DNA of 17,995 nucleotides, from NCBI GenBank assembly GCA_029239415.1, contig JAQZAY010000042.1, positions 1 to 17,995 on the forward strand. The letters run 5' to 3'. Source of the stretch: Pseudomonas sp. (GTDB taxonomy: Bacteria > Pseudomonadota > Gammaproteobacteria > Pseudomonadales > Pseudomonadaceae). A model generated the notes under the pieces. The model saw nothing but the letters and a program-made list of their open reading frames with translations. It searched no databases and was not told the origin of the DNA. Both the position numbers and the translations under genes were made by a program. Shown piece after piece: positions 11,095 to 17,995 of the stretch; position 1 is the stretch's first letter, and every line of letters starts with the position of its first letter.

Positions 11095-12525
11095 GTGACG
11101 CTTTATCTCAATCTGGCCGAGCTGCTTGGCGCTCGCATCGAACAGGGCCTGTACCGCCCGGGGCAGCGCCTGCCCTCGGTGCGAGCCCTGAGCGTTGAGC
11201 ATGGCGTAAGCCTGAGCACGGTGCAGCAAGCCTACCGCCTGCTGGAAGACAACGGCCTGGTCTCGCCCCGTCCCAAGTCTGGCTATTTCGTGCTCGAGCC
11301 GCGCAACCTGCCGGCCTTGCCCGACATCAGCCGCCCGGCGCAGCGCCCTGTGGACATCTCGCAATGGGAGCAGGTGCTGGAGCTGGTGCGCAGCACGCCG
11401 CGGGCGGACGTGATCCAGCTCGGGCGAGGCATGCCCGACATCGACAGCCCGACCCTCAAGCCCTTGCTGCGCAGCCTCGCTCAGCTCAGCCGGCGCCAGG
11501 ACATGCCTGGCCTGTACTACGACAACATCCACGGCACTCTGGCCCTGCGCGAACAGATCGCCCGGCTGATGCTCGACTCGGGCTGCCACCTGGGGCCCGC
11601 CGACCTGGTGGTCACCACCGGCTGCCACGAGGCTTTGTCCACCAGCATCCGCGCAGTGTGCCAGCCGGGTGACATCGTCGCGGTCGACTCGCCGAGCTTT
11701 CATGGCGCCATGCAAACGCTCAAGGGCCTGGGCATGAAGGCCATGGAAATCCCGACCGACCCCATCACCGGCATCAGCCTCGAGGCGCTTGAACTGGCGC
11801 TGGAGCAGTGGCCGATCAAGCTGATCCAGATCACCCCAAGCTGCAACAACCCGCTCGGCTACATCATGCCCGAGGCCCGCAAGAAGGCCCTGCTGACCCT
11901 GGCCCAGCGCTTCGACGTGGCGATCATCGAGGACGATGTCTACGGCGACCTGGCCTACACCTACCCGCGGCCCCGTACCATCAAGTCGCTCGACGACGAT
12001 GGCCGCGTACTGCTCTGCAGCTCGTTTTCCAAGACCCTGGCGCCCGGCCTGCGTATCGGCTGGGTGGCGCCCGGCCGCTATCTGGAACGGGTGCTGCACA
12101 TGAAGTACATAAGCACCGGTTGCACCGCCAGCCAGCCGCAGTTGGCCATCGCCGACTTCATCAAGGGCGGCCACTACCAGCCACACCTGCGACGCATGCG
12201 CAGCCAGTACCAGCGCGGCCGCGACCAGATGAGCGACTGGGTGACCCGATACTTTCCGCCTGGCACGCGTGCCAGCCGGCCCCAGGGCGGCTTCCTGCTG
12301 TGGGTCGAGCTGCCGGAAGGCTTCGATACGCTGCGCCTGAACCGGGCCTTGCTGGAGCAAGGGGTACAGATCGCCGTGGGCAGCATCTTCTCGGCCTCTG
12401 GCAAGTATCGCAACTGCCTGCGCATGAACTTCGCCGCCCAGCCGACGGCGGAAATCGAAGCGGCGGTGCGCAAGGTTGGGGAAACCGCCACTCGCCTATT
12501 GGCCGATGCTGAAGACGCCGGGTAA
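11095..12525 (+). CDS. MocR-type regulator: GntR winged helix fused to PLP aminotransferase fold
   Basis: This 476-residue protein has an N-terminal GntR winged helix (about residues 5-70, with GQRLPSVRALSVEHGVSLST and DNGLVSPRPKSGYFV) and a fold-type I aminotransferase domain (about 110-470). The PLP-binding lysine is Lys313 in SSFSKTLAPGLRIGW; NNPLGY and IIEDDVYGDLAY supply further cofactor contacts. MocR proteins usually act as regulators that sense PLP or an amino-compound adduct rather than as enzymes. The GTG at 11095 is favoured because GGAG lies about 8 nt upstream; an ATG at 11090 is out of frame and stops at once, and the in-frame ATG at 11035 would include the operator region. It is divergent from the DUF1127 gene. 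It is not clearly PdxR, TauR or GabR; the ligand is unknown. Confidence 0.9.
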   Translation: MTLYLNLAELLGARIEQGLYRPGQRLPSVRALSVEHGVSLSTVQQAYRLLEDNGLVSPRPKSGYFVLEPRNLPALPDISRPAQRPVDISQWEQVLELVRSTPRADVIQLGRGMPDIDSPTLKPLLRSLAQLSRRQDMPGLYYDNIHGTLALREQIARLMLDSGCHLGPADLVVTTGCHEALSTSIRAVCQPGDIVAVDSPSFHGAMQTLKGLGMKAMEIPTDPITGISLEALELALEQWPIKLIQITPSCNNPLGYIMPEARKKALLTLAQRFDVAIIEDDVYGDLAYTYPRPRTIKSLDDDGRVLLCSSFSKTLAPGLRIGWVAPGRYLERVLHMKYISTGCTASQPQLAIADFIKGGHYQPHLRRMRSQYQRGRDQMSDWVTRYFPPGTRASRPQGGFLLWVELPEGFDTLRLNRALLEQGVQIAVGSIFSASGKYRNCLRMNFAAQPTAEIEAAVRKVGETATRLLADAEDAG

Positions 12526-12585
12526 CTTTGCCCCGCCCCGCGTGGTCCATATCCCAACGCTTTTGCCGTACAGGACGATCCACCC

Positions 12586-14139
12586 TTGAGATTCCAGCGA
12601 GCCCTGCCTCTGCTGCTGGTGCTTTCGCTCGGCCTTTCCGGCTGCGCCAGCACCAGCGGCCCCCGCGAAGTCAGCCAGGCCCTGCCCGCCAGCCAATCCG
12701 CCTTCGGCCGTTCGGTGCAACGCCAGGCCGAGCCTCACGAGGGCCGCTCCGGCTTTCGCCTGCTGCCCAACAGCAACGAGGCCTTTCGTGCCCGGGCCGA
12801 GTTGATCAGGCACGCGCAGACCAGCATCGATGTGCAGTACTACATCGTCCATGACGGCCTGAGCACCCGCGCGCTGGTGCATGAGCTGCTGGGCGCGGCC
12901 GATCGCGGCGTGCGCGTGCGCATCCTGCTCGACGACACCACCAGCGATGGGCTCGATACCCTGATCGGCACCCTGGCCGTGCACCCGAACATCGACATCC
13001 GGGTGTTCAACCCGCTGCACCTGGGCCGGACCACCGGCGCGACCCGGGCCATGGGACGCCTGTTCAACCTGTCGCGCCAGCATCGGCGCATGCACAACAA
13101 GCTGTTCCTGGTCGACAACAGCATGTCCATCGTCGGTGGGCGCAACCTGGGCGACGAGTATTTCGATGCCGAGCCGAACCTGAACTTCACCGACATCGAC
13201 CTGCTCGGCATCGGCCCTGTGGCCGAGCAACTGGGACACAGCTTCGACCAGTACTGGAACAGCTCGCTGAGTCGCCCGATCGGCGATTTTCTCTGGCGCA
13301 AGCCGGACGCCAACGACTTGCGTGAAAGCCGCCAGCGGCTCGAGGCTTCCCTGGCCGAGGCAAGGACCAAGCACAAGGCCTTGTATGACCGGCTGATGGC
13401 CTATCGGACGCAGCCGCGCCTGGATGCATGGCGCAACGAACTGATCTGGGCCCATGGCCAGGCGCTCTGGGATGCGCCCAGCAAGGTCCTGGCGCGCGAC
13501 GAGCCGGATCCGCAGTTGCTGATGACCACGCAGTTGGCGCCCGACCTCGACGCCGTCGAACACGAGCTGATCCTGGTGTCGGCATACTTCGTACCGGGCA
13601 AGCCGGGGCTGCTGTACCTGACCCGCCATGCCGACGCTGGCATCTCGGTGAAACTGCTGACCAACTCACTGGAAGCAACCGATGTGCCGGCGGTGCATGG
13701 CGGCTATGCACCGTACCGCAGGACGCTGCTGGAGCATGGCGTGCAGTTGTACGAACTGCGCCGCCAGCCCGGCGACCCCAGCGCGGGCAACATCAGTTTC
13801 CAGGGCAGTTCCGACTCGAGCCTGCACAGCAAGGCCATCGTCCTCGACCGGCGCAAGACCTTCATTGGCTCGTTCAACTTCGATCCACGCTCGGTGCTGT
13901 GGAACACCGAGGTCGGCGTGCTGGTGGACAGTCCGCAACTCTCCGGATACACCCGCGAGCTGGCGCTCCAGGGCATGGCTCCGGCGCTGAGCTACCAGCC
14001 GAAGCTGGTGGACGACAAGCTTGTGTGGGTGACCGAAGACAATGAGCAGGTGCACACGCTGACCACCGAGCCGGGTGGGATGTGGCGCCGGTTCAATGCC
14101 TGGGTGAGCAGGGCGGTGGGGCTGGAGAAGCTGTTGTAG
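12586..14139 (+). CDS. Lipoprotein with two phospholipase D (HKD) motifs, ClsC-like
   Basis: This 517-residue protein begins with a lipoprotein signal peptide (basic MRFQR, hydrophobic LPLLLVLSLG, lipobox LSG-Cys20); residue +2 is Ala, not Asp, which suggests sorting to the outer membrane. Two PLD catalytic motifs are intact: His170-x-Lys172-x4-Asp177 (HNKLFLVD) and His414-x-Lys416-x4-Asp421 (HSKAIVLD), each followed by the G-G/S-x-N block (GGRN and GSFN). It is related to ClsC/YmdC cardiolipin synthases and would transfer or hydrolyse phosphatidyl groups. The TTG start is the first possible start codon in the frame after the MocR stop 60 bp upstream, and AGGA lies about 10 nt before it. It ends 10 bp from the convergent MFS gene. 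Actual activity (synthase or phospholipase) is open. Confidence 0.88.
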   Translation: MRFQRALPLLLVLSLGLSGCASTSGPREVSQALPASQSAFGRSVQRQAEPHEGRSGFRLLPNSNEAFRARAELIRHAQTSIDVQYYIVHDGLSTRALVHELLGAADRGVRVRILLDDTTSDGLDTLIGTLAVHPNIDIRVFNPLHLGRTTGATRAMGRLFNLSRQHRRMHNKLFLVDNSMSIVGGRNLGDEYFDAEPNLNFTDIDLLGIGPVAEQLGHSFDQYWNSSLSRPIGDFLWRKPDANDLRESRQRLEASLAEARTKHKALYDRLMAYRTQPRLDAWRNELIWAHGQALWDAPSKVLARDEPDPQLLMTTQLAPDLDAVEHELILVSAYFVPGKPGLLYLTRHADAGISVKLLTNSLEATDVPAVHGGYAPYRRTLLEHGVQLYELRRQPGDPSAGNISFQGSSDSSLHSKAIVLDRRKTFIGSFNFDPRSVLWNTEVGVLVDSPQLSGYTRELALQGMAPALSYQPKLVDDKLVWVTEDNEQVHTLTTEPGGMWRRFNAWVSRAVGLEKLL

Positions 14140-14149
14140 TTGCCCATGC

Positions 14150-15289
14150 TCAGGTCGCTGCAGGCTCGAACGCATCGCGTCGCCGCGTCAGCAGCACCAG
14201 CCCGAACGCCCCGGCCGCCATCAGCAGCGGCAAGGCGTGCCCACTGACCCACTGGCTGCCCGCCCCTGCCAGCAATGGCCCGAGCAGGCAGCCGATGCCC
14301 CATAGCTGCGCAACGTGCGCATTGGCCCGCACCAGCGCGTCGTCGCGGTAGCGTTCGCCAATCAGCACCAGGGACAAGGTGAACAAGCCACCGGCGCTGG
14401 CGCCGAACAATACCCATAGCGGCCAGATTCCAGGCGTATGCAGCAGCACTGGAATCATCAGGCTCGACCCCAGCAGGGCCAGGGCACAGCCGCTGAACAG
14501 CGTGCGCCGCGACATGCGGTCGGCCAGCGCGCCGATCGGCAGCTGCAGTACCGCATCCCCCACCACCACGGTGCTGACCATGAACAGCGCCACTTCCGTG
14601 GTGAAGCCCTGCTGCAGGCAGTACACCGGCAACAACGTCAGGATCATCGCTTCGAACGCGGCGAACAGGGCAATGGCCCAGGCGATCACCGGCAAGCGCC
14701 GGCAGAAGCCGATCAGGTCCAGCAGCGTCACGCTGCAGGCCTCGGTGCTTGGCGCGCCGCCGCGTCCCAACAGCAGCAAAGGCGCGCAGATCAACAGGCT
14801 GGTCGCTGCCCAGAAGCCAAAGTCGTCCTCGGAGCCGAGCAACCCCAGCACCAGCGGGCCCGCCAGCTGGCTCAGCGCATAGCTGCTGCCATACAGCGCC
14901 ACCAGCCGTCCGCGCCACTGTTCCACCACCAGCTGGTTGATCCAGCTTTCCCCCAGGATGAACACCACCGTCAGGGACATGCCGATCAACAGACGCAGCC
15001 CCAGCCACACCGGGTAGCTGGGCAGTAGCGCCAACAGGCCGATGGACAATGCGCCGCCCCACAGGCAAAGGCGCATGGCACTGGGCACACCGACCCAGCC
15101 GGCCAGGCGGCTGGCAAGGCTCGCGCCGAGCAGCACGCCAATGGCAGGCATGGCCGCCATCACACCAATGGCAAAACTGCCATAGCCCCAGTTCTCCAGG
15201 CGCAGCGACACCAGCGGCATGCTCACGCCCAGCGCCAGGCCGACGCTGAGCACCGAGGCCAGCACGGCAAAATAGGTTCCCCAACGCAT
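14150..15289 (-). CDS. Major facilitator superfamily transporter, YcaD-like
   Basis: This 379-residue inner-membrane protein has twelve hydrophobic segments in two halves, with a typical MFS loop after helix 2 (ASRLAGWVGVPSAMRL) and its counterpart after helix 8 (GALADRMSRRTLFSG). The GESWINQLVVEQWRGR segment followed by YGSSYALSQLAGPL resembles the YcaD group (E. coli YcaD, 382 residues), whose substrate is unknown. I chose the ATG at 15289, with GGGAGG 6 nt upstream; a TTG directly before it is also in frame. It lies downstream of kauB on the same strand but behind a strong terminator, so it probably has its own weak promoter or depends on readthrough. A role in moving polyamine-pathway compounds is only a guess from position. 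Confidence 0.88.
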   Translation of the reverse strand: MRWGTYFAVLASVLSVGLALGVSMPLVSLRLENWGYGSFAIGVMAAMPAIGVLLGASLASRLAGWVGVPSAMRLCLWGGALSIGLLALLPSYPVWLGLRLLIGMSLTVVFILGESWINQLVVEQWRGRLVALYGSSYALSQLAGPLVLGLLGSEDDFGFWAATSLLICAPLLLLGRGGAPSTEACSVTLLDLIGFCRRLPVIAWAIALFAAFEAMILTLLPVYCLQQGFTTEVALFMVSTVVVGDAVLQLPIGALADRMSRRTLFSGCALALLGSSLMIPVLLHTPGIWPLWVLFGASAGGLFTLSLVLIGERYRDDALVRANAHVAQLWGIGCLLGPLLAGAGSQWVSGHALPLLMAAGAFGLVLLTRRRDAFEPAAT

Positions 15290-15320
15290 CAAAGCCTCCC
15301 AGACCTTGCGCAGCAGAAAC

Positions 15321-15357
15321 GAAACAGCCGGGACGGCAATGCCGGCCCGGCTGTTTC
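15321..15357 (-). terminator. Strong bipartite terminator after kauB
   Basis: GAAACAGCCGGG (15321-15332) pairs perfectly with CCCGGCTGTTTC (15346-15357), and inside them CGGC-AAT-GCCG forms a second stem after a single A/G mismatch. On the minus strand it begins 18 bp after the kauB stop and is followed by GTTTCTG, a short T-containing tract. Confidence 0.8.
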
Positions 15358-15375
15358 AGCCTCGAACAAGCAGCC

Positions 15376-16869
15376 TTACAACTTGATCCAGGTAGCCTTC
15401 AGCTCGGTGTACTTGTCGAGCGCATGCAGCGACTTGTCGCGGCCGTTGCCCGACTGCTTGAAGCCGCCGAACGGCGCGGTCATGTCGCCACCGTCGTACT
15501 GGTTGACCCAGACGCTGCCTGCCCGCAAGGCGCGCGCGGTCAGGTGGGCCTTGGAGATGTCGGCGGTCCACACGCCAGCAGCCAGGCCATAGGGGGTGTC
15601 GTTGGCGATGGCGATGGCTTCTTCGGCGCTGTCGAAGGTCAGTACCGAGAGGACTGGGCCAAAGATTTCTTCCTGGGCGATCTTCATGGCGTTGTCCACG
15701 CCGTCGAAGATGGTCGGCTCGACGTAGGTGCCGCCGGTTTCCTCAAGGATGCGCTTGCCGCCAATCAGCAGCTTGGCGCCGTCGCTGTGGCCGGCTTCGA
15801 TGTAGGACAGCACGGTGTTCATCTGCTGGGTGTCGACCAGCGCACCGACGGTGGTGGACGGATCCAGCGGGTTGCCGGGCTTCCAGCTCTTCAGGGCCTC
15901 GACCACCATGGGCAGGAAGCGGTCCTTGATCGAGCGTTCGACCAGCAGGCGCGAGCCTGCGGTGCACACTTCGCCCTGGTTGAAGGCGATGGCGCTGGCG
16001 GCGGCCTCGGCGGCGGCCTGGAGGTCCGGGGCGTCAGCGAAGACGATGTTCGGGCTCTTGCCGCCGGCTTCGAGCCAGACGCGCTTCATGTTCGACTCGC
16101 CCGCGTAGATCATCAGCTGCTTGGCAATCTTGGTGGAACCTGTGAACACCAGGGTATCGACGTCCATGTGCAGGGCCAGGGCCTTGCCGACGGTGTGACC
16201 GTAGCCGGGCAGCACGTTCAGCACGCCGGCCGGGATACCGGCCTCGATGGCTAGCTGAGCGATGCGGATGGCGGTCAACGGGGATTTTTCGGACGGCTTG
16301 AGCACCACCGAGTTTCCAGTAGCCAGGGCTGGGCCGAGTTTCCAGCTGGCCATCAGCAGTGGGAAGTTCCACGGCACGATGGCCGCGACAACGCCCACCG
16401 GCTCTCGAGTGACCAGGCCGAGCTGGTCGTGCGGGGTCGGGGCGACTTCGTCATAGACCTTGTCGATGGCTTCCGCGTTCCAGCGCAGCGCACCGGCCGC
16501 GCCGGGAATGTCGATGGTCGAGGAGTCGCCGATCGGCTTGCCCATGTCGAGGGTTTCAAGCAGCGCGAGTTCTTCGACGTTCTGCCGCAGCAGGTCGGAG
16601 AAGCGGATCAGCACGGCTTTGCGCTTGGCGGGTGCCAGGCGCGACCACACGCCGGAATCGAAAGTGGCGCGGGCATTTTCAACCGCGCGCTGGGCGTCGG
16701 CCAGATCGCAGCTGGCGACCTGGGCCAGAAGCCGGCCATCGACCGGGCTCAGGCACTCGAAGGTCGCGCCGGATGCGGCGGCGGTGTACTCGCCATTGAT
16801 GAAGGCACGGCCTTCGATGTTCAATTGTCGGGCACGCTGTTCCCAGTCCGCACGAGTCAGGGTGGTCAT
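15376..16869 (-). CDS. kauB: Aldehyde dehydrogenase KauB/PuuC type
   Basis: This 497-residue NAD(P)-dependent aldehyde dehydrogenase has the length of P. aeruginosa KauB. The nucleophile is Cys302 in FNQGEVCTAGSR, the general base is the Glu in LEAGGKSPN, the oxyanion Asn is in VPWNFPLL, and the cofactor loop is FTGSTKIAKQ. KauB oxidises 4-guanidinobutyraldehyde, 4-aminobutyraldehyde and related omega-amino aldehydes from arginine and polyamine breakdown; E. coli PuuC does this for gamma-glutamylated aldehydes and is similar along its length, including the C-terminal FGGFKQSGNGRDKSLHAL. I start at the ATG at 16869 because GAGGAG lies 6 nt upstream; the frame runs on to 16956 without a better site. 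It is divergent from the cupin gene, with a shared operator-like palindrome between their promoters, and ends in a strong terminator. The exact aldehyde range is inferred. Confidence 0.92.
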   Translation of the reverse strand: MTTLTRADWEQRARQLNIEGRAFINGEYTAAASGATFECLSPVDGRLLAQVASCDLADAQRAVENARATFDSGVWSRLAPAKRKAVLIRFSDLLRQNVEELALLETLDMGKPIGDSSTIDIPGAAGALRWNAEAIDKVYDEVAPTPHDQLGLVTREPVGVVAAIVPWNFPLLMASWKLGPALATGNSVVLKPSEKSPLTAIRIAQLAIEAGIPAGVLNVLPGYGHTVGKALALHMDVDTLVFTGSTKIAKQLMIYAGESNMKRVWLEAGGKSPNIVFADAPDLQAAAEAAASAIAFNQGEVCTAGSRLLVERSIKDRFLPMVVEALKSWKPGNPLDPSTTVGALVDTQQMNTVLSYIEAGHSDGAKLLIGGKRILEETGGTYVEPTIFDGVDNAMKIAQEEIFGPVLSVLTFDSAEEAIAIANDTPYGLAAGVWTADISKAHLTARALRAGSVWVNQYDGGDMTAPFGGFKQSGNGRDKSLHALDKYTELKATWIKL

Positions 16870-16967
16870 ACGAAACTCCTCTCTTGTGAAGGTGCAACGC
16901 CACACTGAGGACTCACGGGCGCTGTCTGAAATTCGGGCCGCGCGAAGGACGCGCACAGGCGACTGCT

Positions 16968-16996
16968 ACCCTAAACCACCCGGCCTCAAGTATCAA
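16968..16996 (-). promoter_or_regulatory. Candidate sigma-70 promoter for kauB
   Basis: On the minus strand TTGATA (16991-16996, five of six) and TAGGGT (16968-16973, three of six) are spaced by 17 bp. The leader before kauB would be about 90 nt. The -35 overlaps the palindrome at 16993-17005, as expected for repression by a bound regulator. Confidence 0.5.
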
Positions 16997-17005
16997 TATA
17001 TTTGA
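16993..17005. promoter_or_regulatory. Candidate PauR operator between kauB and the cupin gene
   Basis: TCAATATATTTGA has inverted arms TCAA and TTGA around five A/T bases. With its flanks (ATCAATATATTTGACAT) it resembles the E. coli PuuR box core CAATATATTGACC as I recall it, with one extra T. It lies across the -35 boxes of both divergent promoters. Binding by PauR is inference from family, position and similarity. Confidence 0.5.
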
Positions 17006-17031
17006 CATAAACGACTATATCGCCACCTTAT
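17002..17031 (+). promoter_or_regulatory. Candidate promoter for the cupin gene
   Basis: TTGACA (17002-17007) is a perfect -35 hexamer; CCTTAT (17026-17031) is a fair -10 with an 18-bp spacer. The transcription start would fall about 30 nt before the cupin ATG. The -35 overlaps the same palindrome as the kauB promoter. Confidence 0.45.
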
Positions 17032-17066
17032 GTGCATTTTATTAAACAACAAGGCGGATATTTTTT

Positions 17067-17426
17067 ATGAGCATCGACACCATCATCGACTTCGCCCAGG
17101 CCCTCACCGAGGCCGAGCGATACCGTCCAGCCGCCGAGAAGATTCTCAAGGGGAACCCGGACCAGGTTGTCTACAACCATTACGCCAGCCCCTGCGGCCA
17201 GTTTGCCGCAGGCGTGTGGGAAGGCGCGGTCGGCCAATGGACGGTCAGCTACACGGAGCACGAATACTGCGAGATCGTCCAAGGCGTGTCGGTACTGCGC
17301 GATGAGGCCGGTGGCGCCAAGACCCTGCGCAGCGGCGACCGCTTCGTCATCCCGGCAGGGTTCAAGGGCACATGGGAAGTCCTGGAGCCATGCCGCAAGA
17401 TCTATGCGATGTTCGAGCAGAAGTAA
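17067..17426 (+). CDS. Small cupin-domain protein (Cupin_3/DUF861-like)
   Basis: This 119-residue protein is a single cupin barrel. Recognisable elements are the GVWEGAVGQWTVSYTEHEYC segment, EIVQGVSVLRDE (the strand-turn that carries the conserved Glu and Gly), and the second motif LRSGDRFVIPAGFKGTWEV. The first motif lacks the usual HxH metal pair (only one His, in TEHEYC), which fits the Cupin_3 family related to ureidoglycine aminohydrolase more than a metal dioxygenase. There is no signal peptide. I start at the ATG at 17067, with AAGGCGG about 10 nt upstream. It is divergent from kauB and shares an operator-like palindrome with it, so it may take part in amine or guanidino-compound breakdown; the reaction is unknown. 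Confidence 0.87.
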   Translation: MSIDTIIDFAQALTEAERYRPAAEKILKGNPDQVVYNHYASPCGQFAAGVWEGAVGQWTVSYTEHEYCEIVQGVSVLRDEAGGAKTLRSGDRFVIPAGFKGTWEVLEPCRKIYAMFEQK

Positions 17427-17560
17427 ACGCCTGCGCAGAGCCACTGCTTCAGGAGCGTAAAAGACCGGCGGCCGAGTAGCTATTTACCGCTTCAGCTTGC
17501 CGCGCCAGGTGAACCATGGCGACGCCCTCACGAAGGGCTCACTCAATGAAGGAAGTCATC

Positions 17561-17767
17561 ATGGAAAACCACATTCATGTGTTGCAACCGGTCCAGCCTC
17601 TGATCGGCATGCGCTACGCGCCAAGCGTCAAACCCTACATCCTGGAGCTGACGCAATTGAGCATCGCTGTCGGGCCAGGTGACGTTTCGACCAAGGACCT
17701 CAGGACGGACCGAGTCTTCATCAGCGTTGATGACAAAGGCGTCATCAGCAAACTGCACATCGCATGA
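17561..17767 (+). CDS. I78-type peptidase inhibitor-like small protein, copy 1
   Basis: This 68-residue protein resembles the Inhibitor_I78 family of small serine-protease-inhibitor-like folds: LIGMRYAPSVKPYILEL, then a VGPGD turn, then the TDRVFISVDDKGVISKL hairpin that matches the family's DRLNV-x-VD-x-x-G-x-I pattern. I start at the ATG at 17561 because AAGGAAG lies about 6 nt upstream; in-frame ATGs at 17516 and 17546 are less well placed. There is no signal peptide or cysteine, so it would stay in the cytoplasm, unlike many secreted inhibitors. The 134 bp upstream, back to the cupin gene, hold only a small 5-bp hairpin around 17523-17538. It is followed 17 bp later by a paralogue. Protease inhibition is a family-based guess. 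Confidence 0.75.
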   Translation: MENHIHVLQPVQPLIGMRYAPSVKPYILELTQLSIAVGPGDVSTKDLRTDRVFISVDDKGVISKLHIA

Positions 17768-17784
17768 GATCAGGAGATTCAGAC

Positions 17785-17991
17785 ATGGAATGCAGCATTG
17801 ATCTGATCGGCGCCGTCAGACACCTGATCGGTACGCGTTATGTGCCCAGCGTTAAAACCTACATCCTTGAAATGACCGAGATGGCCATTGTTGTGGGACC
17901 GAATGAACCCGCCACTTTCGATATCAGAGGCGACCGTGTGTTCGTCTCCACCGATAAGCAAGGCGTGATCACCAAGCTCCATGTTGGCTGA
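17785..17991 (+). CDS. I78-type peptidase inhibitor-like small protein, copy 2
   Basis: This second 68-residue protein aligns with copy 1 without gaps, with 37 identical residues by my count (about 54%). Conserved positions include LIG-x-RY-x-PSVK-x-YILE, VGP, DRVF-x-S and GVI-x-KLH. The ATG at 17785 is favoured by AGGAG about 8 nt upstream; an ATG at 17764 overlaps the stop of copy 1 but has no comparable ribosome site. The N-terminal twelve residues differ most between the copies. The two genes form an operon with a 17-bp gap, and the coding frame is complete just inside the right edge, so further members could follow outside the window. Confidence 0.76.
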   Translation: MECSIDLIGAVRHLIGTRYVPSVKTYILEMTEMAIVVGPNEPATFDIRGDRVFVSTDKQGVITKLHVG

Positions 17992-17995
17992 CACG

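Noticed and set aside
10975..12360. Long minus-strand open frame opposite the MocR gene
   Set aside because: The plus strand encodes a full GntR-aminotransferase protein with its PLP lysine; the opposite frame shows no family features.
12496..13629. Minus-strand open frame opposite the phospholipase D gene
   Set aside because: It crosses two real genes and lacks recognisable domains, while the plus strand has both HKD motifs.
13992..15284. Second minus-strand frame across the MFS gene
   Set aside because: It is out of frame with the twelve-helix transporter that has a proper start and ribosome site, and its composition is not membrane-protein-like.
17523..17538. GCCCT/AGGGC hairpin before the I78-like genes as a terminator
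   Set aside because: The stem is only 5 bp and no T-run follows on either strand.

Overview
This GC-rich window looks like chromosome of a fluorescent Pseudomonas, most like the P. putida group. The reasons are the protein sequences, dense convergent and divergent packing, frequent GTG/TTG starts, and a gene order that, from memory, follows P. aeruginosa rep - xpt - cycB - pauR - dadX - dadA - dadR - pauB4 - kauB (about PA5296 to PA5312). No tRNA, rRNA, CRISPR array, transposase or prophage gene is visible, and no gap between genes exceeds 300 bp.

Layout. (1) 1-2628: rep helicase, cut by the left edge, then xpt, both on +. (2) 2618-5670, minus strand: cycB (cytochrome c5) followed by an acetyl-CoA hydrolase/transferase, with the PuuR-like regulator pauR upstream on the same strand. 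(3) 5779-8937: the alanine locus, dadA and dadX on minus and dadR divergent on plus. A 103-bp heptad-repeat palindrome sits between dadA and dadX, where P. aeruginosa has (from memory) a RidA-like gene. (4) 8941-10918: a nine-cysteine YkgJ-type protein, a PauB/PuuB-type FAD oxidase and a DUF1127 small protein. (5) 11095-14139: a MocR (GntR-aminotransferase) regulator divergent from the DUF1127 gene, then a lipoprotein with two HKD phospholipase D motifs. (6) 14150-16869, minus: a YcaD-like MFS transporter and kauB, separated by a strong terminator. (7) 17067-17991: a small cupin protein, then two tandem 68-residue I78-inhibitor-like proteins.

How the genes fit together. Most of the middle serves amine and amino-acid nitrogen catabolism. 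PauB oxidises gamma-glutamylated polyamines (or related amines) to aldehydes, KauB oxidises omega-amino or guanidino aldehydes to acids, and PauR is the expected polyamine-responsive repressor. DadX and DadA convert L-alanine through D-alanine to pyruvate under DadR control. Cytochrome c5 may take electrons onward from flavoenzymes.

No clearly new multi-gene system is present. The most interesting signals are non-coding: a palindrome spanning the back-to-back -35 boxes of kauB and the cupin gene, resembling a PuuR-type box; three related TACAG sites between the DUF1127 and MocR genes; and the heptad-repeat palindrome inside dadAX. The tandem I78-like pair is the least characterised coding content.
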